A stretch of 64,000 nucleotides of DNA from Tepidibacter formicigenes DSM 15518 (GCF_900142235.1 NZ_FRAE01000008.1:1-64000); one strand, 5' to 3'; counted from the first letter of the stretch, positions 52,348 through 62,847 are shown. The notes: generated by a model from the sequence alone, not told the origin. Translations and numbers: made by a program.

Positions 52348-54105
52348 TTGGAAATACTTTTAACCACATTAAATTCTAAATTTATACACACTAATTTAGC
52401 TATTAGATATTTAAATAGCTTTTGCAGAGATTTAGCTAATATACAAGTTGAAGAATATACTATAAACAACAGTATAGATTACATATTAAAAGAAATATAC
52501 AAAAAAGATGTAGATTTAGTCGTTTTTTCAACATATATTTGGAATGTTGATGATACATTAAAAATTTGTAAGAATTTAAAACAAATAAGCTCTCATATTA
52601 AGATATTACTTGGAGGACCAGAAGTTTCCTATGATTTTATAGAATTTATGAAAAAACATGATTTTATTGATTACATTATATATGGAGAAGGAGAAGTTAC
52701 TTTTAGAGAATTTATTGAGTACTTTTTAGGTAAAAAAAATATTAATAAAATAGACGGTCTTGTTTATAGGGATAATGGGAATGTGATTGTTAATAATCCA
52801 AGAGCATTAATAAATGATTTAAATATTATACCTAGTCCTTATGAAAATATAGATAAAAGAGAGTATGAAAATAAAATAGTTTATTATGAAACGTCAAGGG
52901 GATGTCCTTTTAATTGTCAATACTGTTTATCTTCTACAATAAAAGGACTTAGATTTTTTGACATAGACAGAGTTAAAAGGGAGCTTAAAAATTTAATAGA
53001 TGCAAGGGTGAAGCAAGTTAAGTTTGTAGATAGAACATTTAATGCTAATAAAAAATATGCACTAGATATAATGAAGTTCATAATGGATAATGACAATGGA
53101 TATACTAATTTTCATTTTGAAGTAACAGCACATTTAATAGATGATGAGATGCTTGAGTTTTTATCTACATGTAAGGAAGGGTTATTTCAGTTTGAGATAG
53201 GAGTTCAATCTACAAATATAGATACTTTAAAAGAAGTAGGAAGAGTTCAAAATTTTGAAAGATTATCTTATGTAGTTAATAAGGTATCTAGCTTTAAAAA
53301 TATACACCAGCATTTAGACTTAATAGCTGGTCTTCCCTTTGAGGATTATGAAAGTTTTAGAAAGTCATTTAATGAGGTATTTGATTTAGATATAGAACAT
53401 CTTCAACTTGGTTTTTTAAAAATGCTTAAAGGGTCAGGGATAAGAAATAATGCTGATAAACATGGATACGTATTTAAAGGATATCCACCTTATGAAGTTT
53501 TAGGGAATAAGTATATATCATATGAGGAAATTTTAAAAATAAAAGACATAGAAGAAATTCTTGAAATTTATTATAACTCTAAGAATTTTAGTCTTTCTAT
53601 TAAATATATAATTAAAAATTATTATAAAGAAGATTCTTTTAAATGCTTTGAGGATTTGGCACAGTTTTGGGAAGAAAAGGGATACTTTAAAGTATCACAA
53701 GGAAAAAATAGTCAGTATAAAATTTTATTAGAATATTATAAAGAAAAAATTAAAAACAATTTTGATTTATTTAAAGAAATATTAAAATATGACTATATTT
53801 CACTTGGAAGGGTATCTTCTGTTCCTAATTTCTTTGAAAAAATTGAAGTAGAAGAGTTTAAAAATAGATGTCATAAGTTTTTACAAGATGAAGAAAATAC
53901 AAGAACTTATCTTCCTGAGTTTGAAAATACTCCAGCTAAGAATATAATAAAATATGTTCAATTTGAAGTGTTTAAATACGATGTTTTAAGGTTGAAGGAA
54001 AATATATATGAAAAACTAGATGAAAATCTAAATACAATACTGTTTATATATAATCTAGATAAAAAGGTATTTGAAAAGAGTAAATCATATAAAGTCACTA
54101 TTTAG
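52348..54105 (+). CDS. B12-binding-domain radical SAM protein, DUF4080-like C-terminus
   Basis: 585 residues. N-terminal cobalamin-binding-type Rossmann domain (LLTTLNSKFIHTNLAIRYL, VVFSTYIWNVDDT, ILLGGPEVS). The cobalamin-ligating DxHxxG is not evident. Radical SAM motif CPFNCQYC follows YYETSRG, then FEIGVQSTN. The C-terminal region resembles DUF4080. Such enzymes often methylate or rearrange unactivated carbon; the target is unknown. TTG 52348 start behind AAAGGG. A TPR-protein gene follows after 10 bases, probably in one transcript. Confidence 0.87.
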   Translation: MEILLTTLNSKFIHTNLAIRYLNSFCRDLANIQVEEYTINNSIDYILKEIYKKDVDLVVFSTYIWNVDDTLKICKNLKQISSHIKILLGGPEVSYDFIEFMKKHDFIDYIIYGEGEVTFREFIEYFLGKKNINKIDGLVYRDNGNVIVNNPRALINDLNIIPSPYENIDKREYENKIVYYETSRGCPFNCQYCLSSTIKGLRFFDIDRVKRELKNLIDARVKQVKFVDRTFNANKKYALDIMKFIMDNDNGYTNFHFEVTAHLIDDEMLEFLSTCKEGLFQFEIGVQSTNIDTLKEVGRVQNFERLSYVVNKVSSFKNIHQHLDLIAGLPFEDYESFRKSFNEVFDLDIEHLQLGFLKMLKGSGIRNNADKHGYVFKGYPPYEVLGNKYISYEEILKIKDIEEILEIYYNSKNFSLSIKYIIKNYYKEDSFKCFEDLAQFWEEKGYFKVSQGKNSQYKILLEYYKEKIKNNFDLFKEILKYDYISLGRVSSVPNFFEKIEVEEFKNRCHKFLQDEENTRTYLPEFENTPAKNIIKYVQFEVFKYDVLRLKENIYEKLDENLNTILFIYNLDKKVFEKSKSYKVTI

Positions 54106-54115
54106 GAGGGAGATT

Positions 54116-55249
54116 ATGAAGTTTAGAATAGAGAATTATATATTTAATAAAACTGAAAATATTGCTTTTCTGACTATAAAAGAAGATGCTGACCTTCATT
54201 TAAAAGGATATAAGATACCTAAAGGTGGAATAGATGTTCCAATACTCAATGAAGAACTTGTAAAAGGTATAAAAGAAAGAAGTGCTGAAAATAATTTAAC
54301 ATTAGTCTCAATTGCTAATGGAATGATATATATAATTGGTATAGATTCTAAGTTTAAATACAATGAAGAATATAAGAAGTTCTTATATGAGTTTGATGAA
54401 AAAATAGAAGATTATATAGGGTATATGGGAGTTAAAAAGGCAAATGAAAAAGAACTTACAGAAGCTTTAATATATTTTAAATCTCTTATAACATTAAATC
54501 CTAATAATGTAAATGGTCTTTATAATTATGCTTTAGTTTGTCAGGATATAGCTAAAATACATGAAAAAAATAAAGAAGAGAAGAAGATGAATGACTTTTT
54601 ACTAGAAGCGTTGGATAAATTAGAAACTATAATTGATATTTATCCTGAATTTACTCTTGCGTATTATCAATTAGGATATCACTATTATAATCAAAAGCAA
54701 TACATAAAAGCAAAGCTTACATGGGAAGAAGCTATAGAGCTTGGGCTTGATGAAGATAGAGAAATGGAACTTAAAAATGAACTCAAAAAAATGGAACATA
54801 AAGTAGATTATGAAGAAGGGTATAATTTAGTTTTAAGAGGACAAGCTGAGGAAGGACTTGAAAAATTACTTCCTTTAATGGATGAGTATTCTGATTGGTG
54901 GAATTTATTATTCTTTATAGGGCTAGCTTATAGACAACTTAATAATGTAGATGAAGCTATAAAATATTTTGAAAAAATATTAATATTAAATCCACGTCAA
55001 GTTGATACTATTGTTGAAATAGGTCTTTGTTATGCAATGGTTGGAAATTTAAAAGATTCTGTAGAACAATTCAAACGAGCATTAGATATAAAAGAAGACC
55101 CAGAGGTTATGTGCAATCTAGGAATGGCATATCTTCAAATGGGAGACATAGATGAAGCTAAAAAGCACATAGAAAAAGCATATAGTTTAAATCCAGAAGA
55201 TGAAGTAACTATAGCATGCATAAATGAGTTGAAAAAATACGAGAAGTAA
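54116..55249 (+). CDS. TPR-repeat protein
   Basis: 377 residues. The first ~100 have no recognised motif (GYKIPKGGIDVPI). From about residue 110 there are TPR units: AEALIYFKSLITLNPNNVNG-type, LAYYQLGYHYYNQKQYIKAK, LFFIGLAYRQLNNVDEAIKY and MCNLGMAYLQMGDIDEAKKH. TPRs mediate protein-protein contacts in the cytosol. ATG 54116 is chosen with AGGAGG at 54104-54109; the frame is open upstream inside the previous gene. Ends in a shared convergent terminator. Confidence 0.85.
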   Translation: MKFRIENYIFNKTENIAFLTIKEDADLHLKGYKIPKGGIDVPILNEELVKGIKERSAENNLTLVSIANGMIYIIGIDSKFKYNEEYKKFLYEFDEKIEDYIGYMGVKKANEKELTEALIYFKSLITLNPNNVNGLYNYALVCQDIAKIHEKNKEEKKMNDFLLEALDKLETIIDIYPEFTLAYYQLGYHYYNQKQYIKAKLTWEEAIELGLDEDREMELKNELKKMEHKVDYEEGYNLVLRGQAEEGLEKLLPLMDEYSDWWNLLFFIGLAYRQLNNVDEAIKYFEKILILNPRQVDTIVEIGLCYAMVGNLKDSVEQFKRALDIKEDPEVMCNLGMAYLQMGDIDEAKKHIEKAYSLNPEDEVTIACINELKKYEK

Positions 55250-55269
55250 AGCTACTTCTCGTATTTTTT
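55232..55269. terminator. Bidirectional terminator, TPR gene / oxidoreductase
   Basis: 17-bp perfect stem 55232-55248/55253-55269 around AAGC. Stop codons of both convergent genes lie in it. Confidence 0.93.
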
Positions 55270-56496
55270 AGTAATATATTCATCAATAGCCATGGCAACC
55301 TTTTTAGAAAGATTTACGGCTTCTACAACAGTTTTAGCCCCAGTTACAACATCCCCTGAAGCAAATACACCTTCTCTGCTAGTTCTTCCATAATCATCAG
55401 TCATTACAAGACCAGTTGTACCTGTATTTATCCCGTTAGTATTTGAAACTATATTTGCTCTAGGGCCTTGACTTACGGCTATTATAACTGAATTACAAGT
55501 AAATATTCCCTCTGAATCTTTTATAGGAACTACCTTTGTATATCCAGAGTCATCTGTTATTTTTTTTGTTTTTAAATATTTAACCCCTTCATCTACTATT
55601 TCTATTGGGGTTTTAAAAAGCTCAAACTTAACTCCATCAATTTTAGCGTATTCTATTTCATATTTTGTAGCAGACATATCTTCTATGTCTTTTCTATACA
55701 TGATGTATACATCTTTAGCACCTTTTCTAATTGCAGTTCTTGCTACATCCATTGCTACATTTCCAGCACCTATTACACAAACTTTTTCACCTAAATCATA
55801 AACATTAGGATTTTTTAAATAATCAATAGCAAAGTGAACATGCCCTAAGCTTTCTCCTTTTATATTTAATGTATTAGGCTTCCATACTCCTGTTCCTATG
55901 AAAATGGCATCATATCCATCTCTAAAAAGATTATCAATAGTTATAACAGGACCAATTAAAGTGTTTGGTCTTATTTTAACTCCAAGCTCTATTAGCTTAT
56001 TCTTTAATCTTTCAAGAATATCTTTAGGTAGTCTAAATTCTGGTATACCATATCTTAAAACTCCGCCAATTTTATCATGAGCTTCAAATATAGTTATATC
56101 ATATCCTTTTAAAGATAACATAAAAGCAACAACTATTCCTGCAGGACCAGAACCTACTATGGCAACTTTTCTATTTAGATTCTTTTCTTTTTTTAATGTT
56201 GAACTGTTTAAATAATAATCAGATATATAATTTTCGATTGAACTTATTTGAACAGGATTTCCTTTTACTCCAAGAATACAGTGACCTTCACATTGATTTT
56301 CATGAGGACACACTAATGAGCAAATTACAGAAAGAGGATTATTATTAAATAAAATTTTTCCTGCTTCTTTGATATCATTGTTTAAAAGAAGATTTATAAC
56401 TTCTGGAATAGATGTATTAACAGGACATCCTTGTTTACATCTTGGTTTTTTACATTGAAGGCATCTGCGTGCTTCTTCTATTATATGTCTTCCCAT
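55252..56496 (-). CDS. Glutamate synthase small-subunit-like NAD(P)-dependent oxidoreductase
   Basis: 414 residues. N-terminal Fe-S domain with RRCLQCKKPRCKQGCP and CSLVCPHENQCEGHC, then FAD site VGSGPAGIVVAFMLSLKGYD and NAD(P) site CVIGAGNVAMDVARTA, ending with GVFASGDVVTGAKTVVEA. Belongs to the GltD/NfnB/SudA class that passes electrons between NAD(P)H and a partner. No large glutamate synthase subunit gene is adjacent, so the partner is unknown. ATG 56496 is chosen with AGGAG 9 bases upstream; ATG 56502 is too close to that RBS. Confidence 0.88.
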   Translation of the reverse strand: MGRHIIEEARRCLQCKKPRCKQGCPVNTSIPEVINLLLNNDIKEAGKILFNNNPLSVICSLVCPHENQCEGHCILGVKGNPVQISSIENYISDYYLNSSTLKKEKNLNRKVAIVGSGPAGIVVAFMLSLKGYDITIFEAHDKIGGVLRYGIPEFRLPKDILERLKNKLIELGVKIRPNTLIGPVITIDNLFRDGYDAIFIGTGVWKPNTLNIKGESLGHVHFAIDYLKNPNVYDLGEKVCVIGAGNVAMDVARTAIRKGAKDVYIMYRKDIEDMSATKYEIEYAKIDGVKFELFKTPIEIVDEGVKYLKTKKITDDSGYTKVVPIKDSEGIFTCNSVIIAVSQGPRANIVSNTNGINTGTTGLVMTDDYGRTSREGVFASGDVVTGAKTVVEAVNLSKKVAMAIDEYITKKYEK

Positions 56497-56561
56497 AGCC
56501 ATCAACTCCTATTAAAAATTATTAAAAATATATTATAACACAATAAAGGATACAATATACA

Positions 56562-56594
56562 TAAAAAAAATAAAGGATGGTATTAACCAACCTT
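56562..56594 (-). terminator. Terminator of 36-residue gene
   Basis: Minus-strand 9-bp stem (56573-56581/56586-56594, one mismatch), 4-base loop, then a U-rich tract over the A-run at 56562-56571. Confidence 0.7.
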
Positions 56595-56640
56595 TACCTT
56601 AAACTATTATATGATATTTTATCTTAAAGTTAATATACTA

Positions 56641-56751
56641 TTATTTTTCATTATTACTATATTTTAGTGATAATTTTTTTGCAGCCTCATCATTAAGACC
56701 TAATCTTTTAAGAGTTACAAAGTAATATTCAAAGTTGTAGTAGTTTTTCAT
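56641..56751 (-). CDS. Small protein, 36 residues
   Basis: ATG at 56751 with AAAGGAG 8 bases upstream, TAA at 56641-56643. The peptide starts MKNYYNFEYYFVTLKRLGLN and continues DEAAKKLSLKYS. An aromatic N-terminal part leads into a LGLNDEAAKKL helix that looks like a short UBA-like or regulatory helix. No signal peptide or Cys. The RBS, composition and terminator support expression; function unknown. Confidence 0.7.
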   Translation of the reverse strand: MKNYYNFEYYFVTLKRLGLNDEAAKKLSLKYSNNEK

Positions 56752-56995
56752 AGTAATTGCTCCTTTCATAATTTTGTTTTTTAAAGTTATGGTATATATA
56801 ATAGCACATAATAAACAAAATATTAATAATTTTCTGAAAATTATTTTGTAAAATTTTTTCTTGATGAGGATAAATTATCCATTAACTTAAATTTGTAAAA
56901 TTATAATTTAGGAGGATAATTTTTTATTATATAGAACTATATAAATTAAAGTAAAAATAATATCTAAAATTTTTGAGCATGAAGGGGGAAAACTG

Positions 56996-57892
56996 ATGAT
57001 AAAAAAGTTAGATGAAATTGTAAAAAAAGTAAAAAGTGTATCTTCTATGAAATTAGCTGTAGCTGCAGCTGAGGATAGTGAAGTTTTACAAGCTGTATTT
57101 GATGCAAAAAAAGAAGGTATAGTTGACCCTGTATTAATAGGAGATATAGAAAAAATAACTGAAATAGCTAACTATTTAGGAGAGAGTTTAGATGAGATTA
57201 AATTAGTACAAGCAGATGATTTAATAGATAGTGCACAAAAAGCAGTAAAGCTTGTATCTGGTGGAGAAGCTGATTTTGTAATGAAAGGGCTCTTGGATAC
57301 ATATATACTTTTAAAAGAGGTTTTAAATAAAGAATATGGACTTAGAACGGATAGTTTATTAAGTCATGTTATGCTTTATGAAGTTCCAACTTATCATAAA
57401 CTTTTATTATTAACAGACGGAGGAATGAATATAGCTCCAGATGTTAATCAAAAGGAAAAAATTATTAAGAATGCTTTAAAAGCAGCTAAAGCTTTAGAAA
57501 TAGAAAAAATAAAAGTAGCTTGTATTGCTGCTAAAGAAAAAGTAAGTGAAAAGATGATAGCTACAATTGATGCGAAAGTTCTTTCTGAAAAGGACTATGG
57601 AGAAAATGTAGTTGTTGAAGGTCCTCTTGCTTTTGATTTAGCTGTATCAAGCGATGCTGCTAAAATTAAAAAATTTGAAAGCAAGGTATCTGGAGATGTA
57701 GATGTAATGGTTGTTCCTACTATAGAGGTTGGAAACGGTATAGGAAAATCACTTACATATATGGCTAATGCTAAATCAGCAGGAATAATAATGGGAGCTA
57801 AAGCACCTGTAGTACTTGTATCTAGAGCTGATACTCATGAATCGAAGCTTTATTCTATCGCATTAGGAGCTCTTATAGCAAGTAATAAATAA
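56996..57892 (+). CDS. ptb: Phosphate butyryl/acetyl-transferase family enzyme (Ptb-like)
   Basis: 298 residues: AVAAAEDSEVLQAVFDAKKEG, ADFVMKGLLDTY, LLLTDGGMNIAPD and VEGPLAFDLAVS are the Ptb signature blocks. It swaps CoA for phosphate on short acyl groups, giving acyl-phosphate for ATP formation. No butyrate kinase gene is beside it, unlike the usual ptb-buk pair. The CODH cluster begins ~540 bases downstream, so acetyl-CoA is a possible substrate. AAGGGGG precedes ATG 56996. A GGATAA-A-TTATCC inverted repeat lies upstream at 56869-56881. Confidence 0.85.
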   Translation: MIKKLDEIVKKVKSVSSMKLAVAAAEDSEVLQAVFDAKKEGIVDPVLIGDIEKITEIANYLGESLDEIKLVQADDLIDSAQKAVKLVSGGEADFVMKGLLDTYILLKEVLNKEYGLRTDSLLSHVMLYEVPTYHKLLLLTDGGMNIAPDVNQKEKIIKNALKAAKALEIEKIKVACIAAKEKVSEKMIATIDAKVLSEKDYGENVVVEGPLAFDLAVSSDAAKIKKFESKVSGDVDVMVVPTIEVGNGIGKSLTYMANAKSAGIIMGAKAPVVLVSRADTHESKLYSIALGALIASNK

Positions 57893-58428
57893 TAAAAAAT
57901 AGGAATTATAGATTATGCTTTTAATTTAAACGTATAAAAATTAACAATAAAAGGCTGTTGATATTTGAATAACAAGTGTTACAGAAATAATATGACTATT
58001 GATTTTCTGGTGATAATAAATAAGTGAAATTATACATTGTATAAACATACATATGGTTTAATTTTTTTTAAAAAATAATATTATTGCCAGGAAATCATTT
58101 TTTTAAACTGAAATAAGCAAAACTATGTCACAAGAATTGATTTTTATGTTATAATAAAATTGTAAATAAATAGGAGCTACCTGAATAAATATACAAAATA
58201 TTTTTTTGAAAATGATTGTTTTAAATTTAACGATTTTTCTTCAAAAATATATTAATAATGACAAAAAGATTTAAAGTTCATTTAGGGAATAAAAGGGGAA
58301 TTATAATTTAATTTTAATAACAGGCAGTGAAAAACTATCTGAAGATAGACAAAAAAGTCATGAAGACTCTTTTTGTTATATATTTTTTTAAATTTGAAAG
58401 AGGTTATCATAAAAAGGGGGAAAGAAAA
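57893..58428 (+). promoter_or_regulatory. Long cooS upstream region with extended -10 and leader hairpins
   Basis: No gene in this 536-base gap. TGTTATAAT at 58147-58155 is an extended -10 with weak -35, predicting a leader of about 265 nt. Leader hairpins: CTATC-TGAA-GATAG (58335-58347) and an 11-bp stem with one bulged C (58349-58359/58365-58376) whose right arm is U-rich. The second looks like an attenuator. A GTG-initiated upstream extension of cooS (58327) runs through these hairpins and is not favoured. 57893-58140 holds nothing I can name. Confidence 0.5.
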
Positions 58429-60339
58429 ATGGAAGAAAAAGTATTATCAATTGACAGTGCAACTAATGAGCTTATAAAAAAAGCTAAAGAAGATGGAGTG
58501 GAAACAATTTTCGACAGAAAAGAAAATATGAAACCATGTCCTATGGGTGAAAAAGGAATTTGTTGTAGGATATGTGCTATGGGACCATGTAGAATAACAC
58601 CAAAGACACCTAGAGGACTTTGTGGAGCTACTGCAGATGTTATAGTTTCAAGAAACTTTGCTAGAATGGTAGCGGGAGGAGCTGCAGCTCACTCTGATCA
58701 TGGTAGAGATATAGCTCATGTATTACATATGGCAAGTAAAGATGGAAATTACAAGGTAACAGATGAAGTTAAATTAATGGAACTTGCTAAAAGATGGAAA
58801 ATAGAAACAGAAGATAGAGATGTTTATGATATAGCACATGAAGTTGCTGAATTTGCACTTAATGAATTTGGTAAGCCATTTGGAACATTAGAATTTCCAC
58901 CATCTTTACCAGAACAAAGAGAGAAGGTTTGGAAAGATTTAAATGTTGTTCCAAGATCTATAGATAGAGAAGTAGTAACTATTATGCATTCAACTCATGT
59001 TGGATGTACAGCAGATGCTGATAGTATGCTTAATATTTCAATGAGAACAGCTATTTCAGATGGATGGGGAGGTTCTTACATAGCTACGGAGCTGAGTGAT
59101 ATATTATTTGGAACTCCTGTACCAAGAGAAACAGAAGCAAACCTTGGTGTTTTGGAAGAAAATCAAGTTAATATAATACTTCATGGACATGAACCTTCTT
59201 TATCAGAAATGATAGTTTTAGCTGCAGAAGATCCAGAACTTTTAGCTCTTGCTAAAGAAGTTGGAGCAGATGGAATAAACTTAGCAGGAATGTGCTGTAC
59301 AGCGAATGAAGTTACTATGAGACATGGTGTTAAAATAGCAGGAAACTTTGCGCAACAAGAGCTTGCTATTTTAACAGGAGCAGTAGAAGCTGTAATAGTT
59401 GACGTTCAATGTATATTCCCGGCTTTAGCACCACTTGCAGATTGCTATCATACTAAATTTATAACTACATCTCCAAAAGCTAGAATAACAGGAGCAACTC
59501 ATATAGAATTTGATGAAGAAAAAGCTCTTGAATCTGCTAAACAAATAGTTAAAGAAGCTATATTTAACTTTAAAAATAGAAAGAAAGAAAAAGTATTTAT
59601 ACCACAAACTAAATCTCATGCAGTAGTTGGTTATAGTACAAAAGCTATAATCAATCAATTAGATAAAGTGGTTAACTCTCATATAGATATAGCTGGAACA
59701 GTTAAGCCTCTTGCTGATTGTATAACATCTGGAGTTTTAAGAGGAGCAGCAGGAATTGTTGGATGTAATAATCCTAAAGTTAAACATGACTATGGACATA
59801 TAGAAATGATAAAAGAATTAATTAAAAATGATGTTATAGTAGTTACTACAGGATGTGCTGCTCAAGCTGCAGCAAAAGCTGGTCTTTTAAGTAAAGATGC
59901 TAGAAAATTAGCTGGTAAAGGTCTTGCTACAGTATGCGAACTTGTAGATATACCACCAGTACTTCATATGGGATCTTGTGTTGATATAAGTCGTATATTA
60001 GAACTTGTAGGTTTAGTTGCTAAGCACTTAAATGTAGATATATCTGAATTACCAGTAGTTGGAGCAGCTCCAGAGTGGATGTCAGAAAAAGCAGTATCTA
60101 TAGGAACATATGTAGTTGCATCTGGTATAGATACATGGCTTGGAGTAGCTCCTCCAGTAACGGGAGGACCGAGAGTTCTTGAAATATTAACAAGTGAAAT
60201 GGAAAATATGGTTGGTGCGAAGTTCTTCGTTGAACCTGACCCAGTTAAGGCTGCACATCAAATGATTGAAAGAATAGAGCAAAAACGTAAAGGTTTAGAA
60301 GAAAAGTTTGAAAATCCAGAAGCACTAGCAGAAGCTTAA
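58429..60339 (+). CDS. cooS: Carbon monoxide dehydrogenase, Ni-Fe-S catalytic subunit
   Basis: 636 residues. N-terminal cluster Cys37, Cys45, Cys46, Cys49 and Cys54 lie in CPMGEKGICCRICAMGPC. Further C-cluster regions are STHVGCTADAD, GMCCTANEV, GIVGCNNPK, TTGCAAQAAAK and HMGSCVDISR. It interconverts CO and CO2 with ferredoxin, the carbonyl-branch entry of the Wood-Ljungdahl pathway. ATG 58429 with AAGGGGG 8 bases upstream gives the normal length. Co-oriented with cooC, fhs, fchA, folD. Acetyl-CoA synthase is not in the window. Confidence 0.96.
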   Translation: MEEKVLSIDSATNELIKKAKEDGVETIFDRKENMKPCPMGEKGICCRICAMGPCRITPKTPRGLCGATADVIVSRNFARMVAGGAAAHSDHGRDIAHVLHMASKDGNYKVTDEVKLMELAKRWKIETEDRDVYDIAHEVAEFALNEFGKPFGTLEFPPSLPEQREKVWKDLNVVPRSIDREVVTIMHSTHVGCTADADSMLNISMRTAISDGWGGSYIATELSDILFGTPVPRETEANLGVLEENQVNIILHGHEPSLSEMIVLAAEDPELLALAKEVGADGINLAGMCCTANEVTMRHGVKIAGNFAQQELAILTGAVEAVIVDVQCIFPALAPLADCYHTKFITTSPKARITGATHIEFDEEKALESAKQIVKEAIFNFKNRKKEKVFIPQTKSHAVVGYSTKAIINQLDKVVNSHIDIAGTVKPLADCITSGVLRGAAGIVGCNNPKVKHDYGHIEMIKELIKNDVIVVTTGCAAQAAAKAGLLSKDARKLAGKGLATVCELVDIPPVLHMGSCVDISRILELVGLVAKHLNVDISELPVVGAAPEWMSEKAVSIGTYVVASGIDTWLGVAPPVTGGPRVLEILTSEMENMVGAKFFVEPDPVKAAHQMIERIEQKRKGLEEKFENPEALAEA

Positions 60340-60368
60340 AAAAATAAACTGAAAAAAGGTGATAAAAC

Positions 60369-61142
60369 ATGAAAATAGCTATAACAGGAAAAGGTGGAGT
60401 AGGAAAAACAACATTTTCAGCAATGCTTTCGAGAATATATGCAGACGAAGGTTATAGAGTTTTATCAGTTGATGCAGATCCTGATGCCAATTTAGCATTG
60501 GCATTAGGATTTCCTAAAGAATTAATGGATGAAATAGTTCCAATATCTGAAATGAAGAATTTAGTAGCAGAGAGAACTAATGCTCCTGCAGGAAGCTTTG
60601 GAAAAATGTTTAAGATGAATCCTAAAGTTGATGATATACCTGATAGATACTGTAAGGAGTACAATGGAGTAAGACTTTTGACTATGGGAACAGTAGATAC
60701 AGGTGGATCTGGATGTGTATGCCCAGAACATGTTCTACTTAAAAGACTTACAAGTCATTTAATACTTCAAAATAAAGATGTTGTAATAATGGATATGGAA
60801 GCGGGAATAGAACACTTAGCTAGAGGAACAGCACAGGGAGTAGATGCTTTTATTGTAGTAGTAGAGCCAGGAGAGAGAAGTCTTCAAACTTATAGAAAAG
60901 TAAAAAAACTTGGGGAAGATATTGGGGTTAAAAAGGTTTTGGTTGTTGGTAATAAAATAAGGAATAAAGACGATGAAAATTTTATAATAAATAATGTTCA
61001 AAATGGGGAATGTTTAGGATTTATATATTATAATGAAGAGGTGATAAATTCTGACAGGTCTAATTTGTCTCCTTATGATAACAGTATAAAAACTGTTGAG
61101 GAGATTAAATATATAAAACAAAAATTACAAGGGGGAATTTAA
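60369..61142 (+). CDS. cooC: CODH nickel-insertion ATPase CooC
   Basis: 257 residues, SIMIBI-class NTPase. Deviant Walker [10 protein letters not shown] near the N-terminus, [14 protein letters not shown] and [11 protein letters not shown]. The CxC in GSGCVCPEH binds nickel/zinc at the dimer interface in CooC proteins. It hydrolyses ATP to help load Ni into CooS, encoded 29 bases upstream. AAAAGGTGAT before ATG 60369. Confidence 0.94.
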   Translation: MKIAITGKGGVGKTTFSAMLSRIYADEGYRVLSVDADPDANLALALGFPKELMDEIVPISEMKNLVAERTNAPAGSFGKMFKMNPKVDDIPDRYCKEYNGVRLLTMGTVDTGGSGCVCPEHVLLKRLTSHLILQNKDVVIMDMEAGIEHLARGTAQGVDAFIVVVEPGERSLQTYRKVKKLGEDIGVKKVLVVGNKIRNKDDENFIINNVQNGECLGFIYYNEEVINSDRSNLSPYDNSIKTVEEIKYIKQKLQGGI

Positions 61143-61143
61143 A

Positions 61144-62820
61144 ATGGCTTTCAAATCTGATATTGAAATAGCTCAAGAGGCTAAACTTAAGGACATAAGA
61201 GATATTGCAACAAAACTTGATCTTACTGAAGATGATCTTGATCTTTATGGAAAATATAAGGCTAAAGTTGATTATAACTTATTAAAAAAAGATACTGGAA
61301 AGAAAGCTAAATTAATTTTAACTACTGCTATAAATCCAACTCCAGCAGGAGAAGGAAAAACAACCACTACAATAGGAGTTGCAGATGCTTTATCAAAACT
61401 TGGAAAAAATACTATTGTTGCATTAAGAGAACCATCACTTGGACCTGTATTTGGAGTTAAAGGTGGAGCAGCTGGTGGTGGATATGCACAAGTTGTACCA
61501 ATGGAAGATATAAATCTTCATTTTACAGGAGATATGCATGCAATTGGAGCTGCTAATAACTTACTTGCAGCTATGATAGACAATCATATTTATCAAGGAA
61601 ATAAACTTGATATAGATCCAAGAAGAATTACTTGGAGAAGATGTGTTGATATGAACGATAGACAATTAAGATTTGTAGTAGATGGACTTGGAGGAAAAGC
61701 TAACGGAATGCCAAGAGAAGATGGATTTGATATAACTGTTGCATCAGAAATTATGGCAGCATTTTGTCTTGCAAATGATATATCAGATTTAAAAGAAAGA
61801 TTATCTAGAATAATAATAGGTTATACAAGAGCTGGAGAACCTGTTACTGCTGGACAAATAAATGCTCATGGAGCCATGGCAGCACTTCTAAAAGACGCAT
61901 TAAAGCCAAACCTAGTTCAAACACTTGAAGGAACACCAGCATTTGTTCATGGTGGGCCATTTGCAAATATAGCTCACGGATGTAACTCAGTAATAGCTAC
62001 AAAAATGGCTATGCATTTTTCAGATTATGTAGTTACAGAAGCAGGATTTGGAGCAGACCTTGGAGCTGAAAAATTCCTAGATATCAAGTGTAGAATGGCA
62101 GGACTTAAGCCTGATGCAGTAATTATAGTAGCTACAGTTAGAGCTCTTAAGTACAATGGTGGAGTAGCTAAAAATGATCTAAATAATGAGAACTTAGAAG
62201 CTCTTGAAAAAGGACTTCCAAACTTATTAAAGCATGTTGAAAATATAACTAAAGTATATAAATTACCAGCAGTAGTTGCTATAAATAGATTCCCGCTTGA
62301 TACAGAAGCTGAAATTAACTTAGTTAAAGAAAAATGCCAAGAATTAGGAGTGAATGTTGCGCTATCAGAAGTATGGGCAAAAGGTGGAGAAGGAGGAAAA
62401 GAGCTTGCTAATGAAATTCTTAGATTAATAGAAGAAGAAGAAAATGACTTTACATATGCTTATGAAGATGATATGCCTATTAAAGATAAAATAAGAGCTA
62501 TAGCTCAAAAAATATATGGAGCTGATGATGTAGACTTTACACCAGTTGCATCTAAAGAAATAGCAAACCTTGAAAAATTAGGATTCTCAAAAATGCCAAT
62601 ATGTATGGCAAAAACTCAATACTCATTAACTGATGATCAAACAAAACTTGGAAGACCTACAGGATTTAATATTACAGTAAGACAAGTAAGTGTTTCAGCT
62701 GGTGCTGGATTTATAGTAGCTTTAACTGGTCAAATAATGAAAATGCCAGGGCTTCCAAAAGTTCCAGCAGCAGAAAGAATAGATGTTGATGAAAATGGAG
62801 TAATATCTGGATTATTCTAA
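61144..62820 (+). CDS. fhs: Formate--tetrahydrofolate ligase
   Basis: 558 residues with P-loop-like [37 protein letters not shown]-type block, [14 protein letters not shown] and [13 protein letters not shown]-dependent formylation of THF, first C1-folate step of the methyl branch. AAGGGGG before ATG 61144, one base after cooC, so strongly coupled. Confidence 0.97.
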   Translation: MAFKSDIEIAQEAKLKDIRDIATKLDLTEDDLDLYGKYKAKVDYNLLKKDTGKKAKLILTTAINPTPAGEGKTTTTIGVADALSKLGKNTIVALREPSLGPVFGVKGGAAGGGYAQVVPMEDINLHFTGDMHAIGAANNLLAAMIDNHIYQGNKLDIDPRRITWRRCVDMNDRQLRFVVDGLGGKANGMPREDGFDITVASEIMAAFCLANDISDLKERLSRIIIGYTRAGEPVTAGQINAHGAMAALLKDALKPNLVQTLEGTPAFVHGGPFANIAHGCNSVIATKMAMHFSDYVVTEAGFGADLGAEKFLDIKCRMAGLKPDAVIIVATVRALKYNGGVAKNDLNNENLEALEKGLPNLLKHVENITKVYKLPAVVAINRFPLDTEAEINLVKEKCQELGVNVALSEVWAKGGEGGKELANEILRLIEEEENDFTYAYEDDMPIKDKIRAIAQKIYGADDVDFTPVASKEIANLEKLGFSKMPICMAKTQYSLTDDQTKLGRPTGFNITVRQVSVSAGAGFIVALTGQIMKMPGLPKVPAAERIDVDENGVISGLF

Positions 62821-62847
62821 GAAATTTATGTAACAGGGGGAAAGAAA

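Noticed and set aside
56905-56915. TAGGAGG-like Shine-Dalgarno upstream of ptb
   Set aside because: No start codon at a usable distance and no open frame; probably chance.
58258-58311. 17-codon ORF in the cooS leader
   Set aside because: No RBS and no evident link to the hairpins, so a leader-peptide attenuator is not supported.
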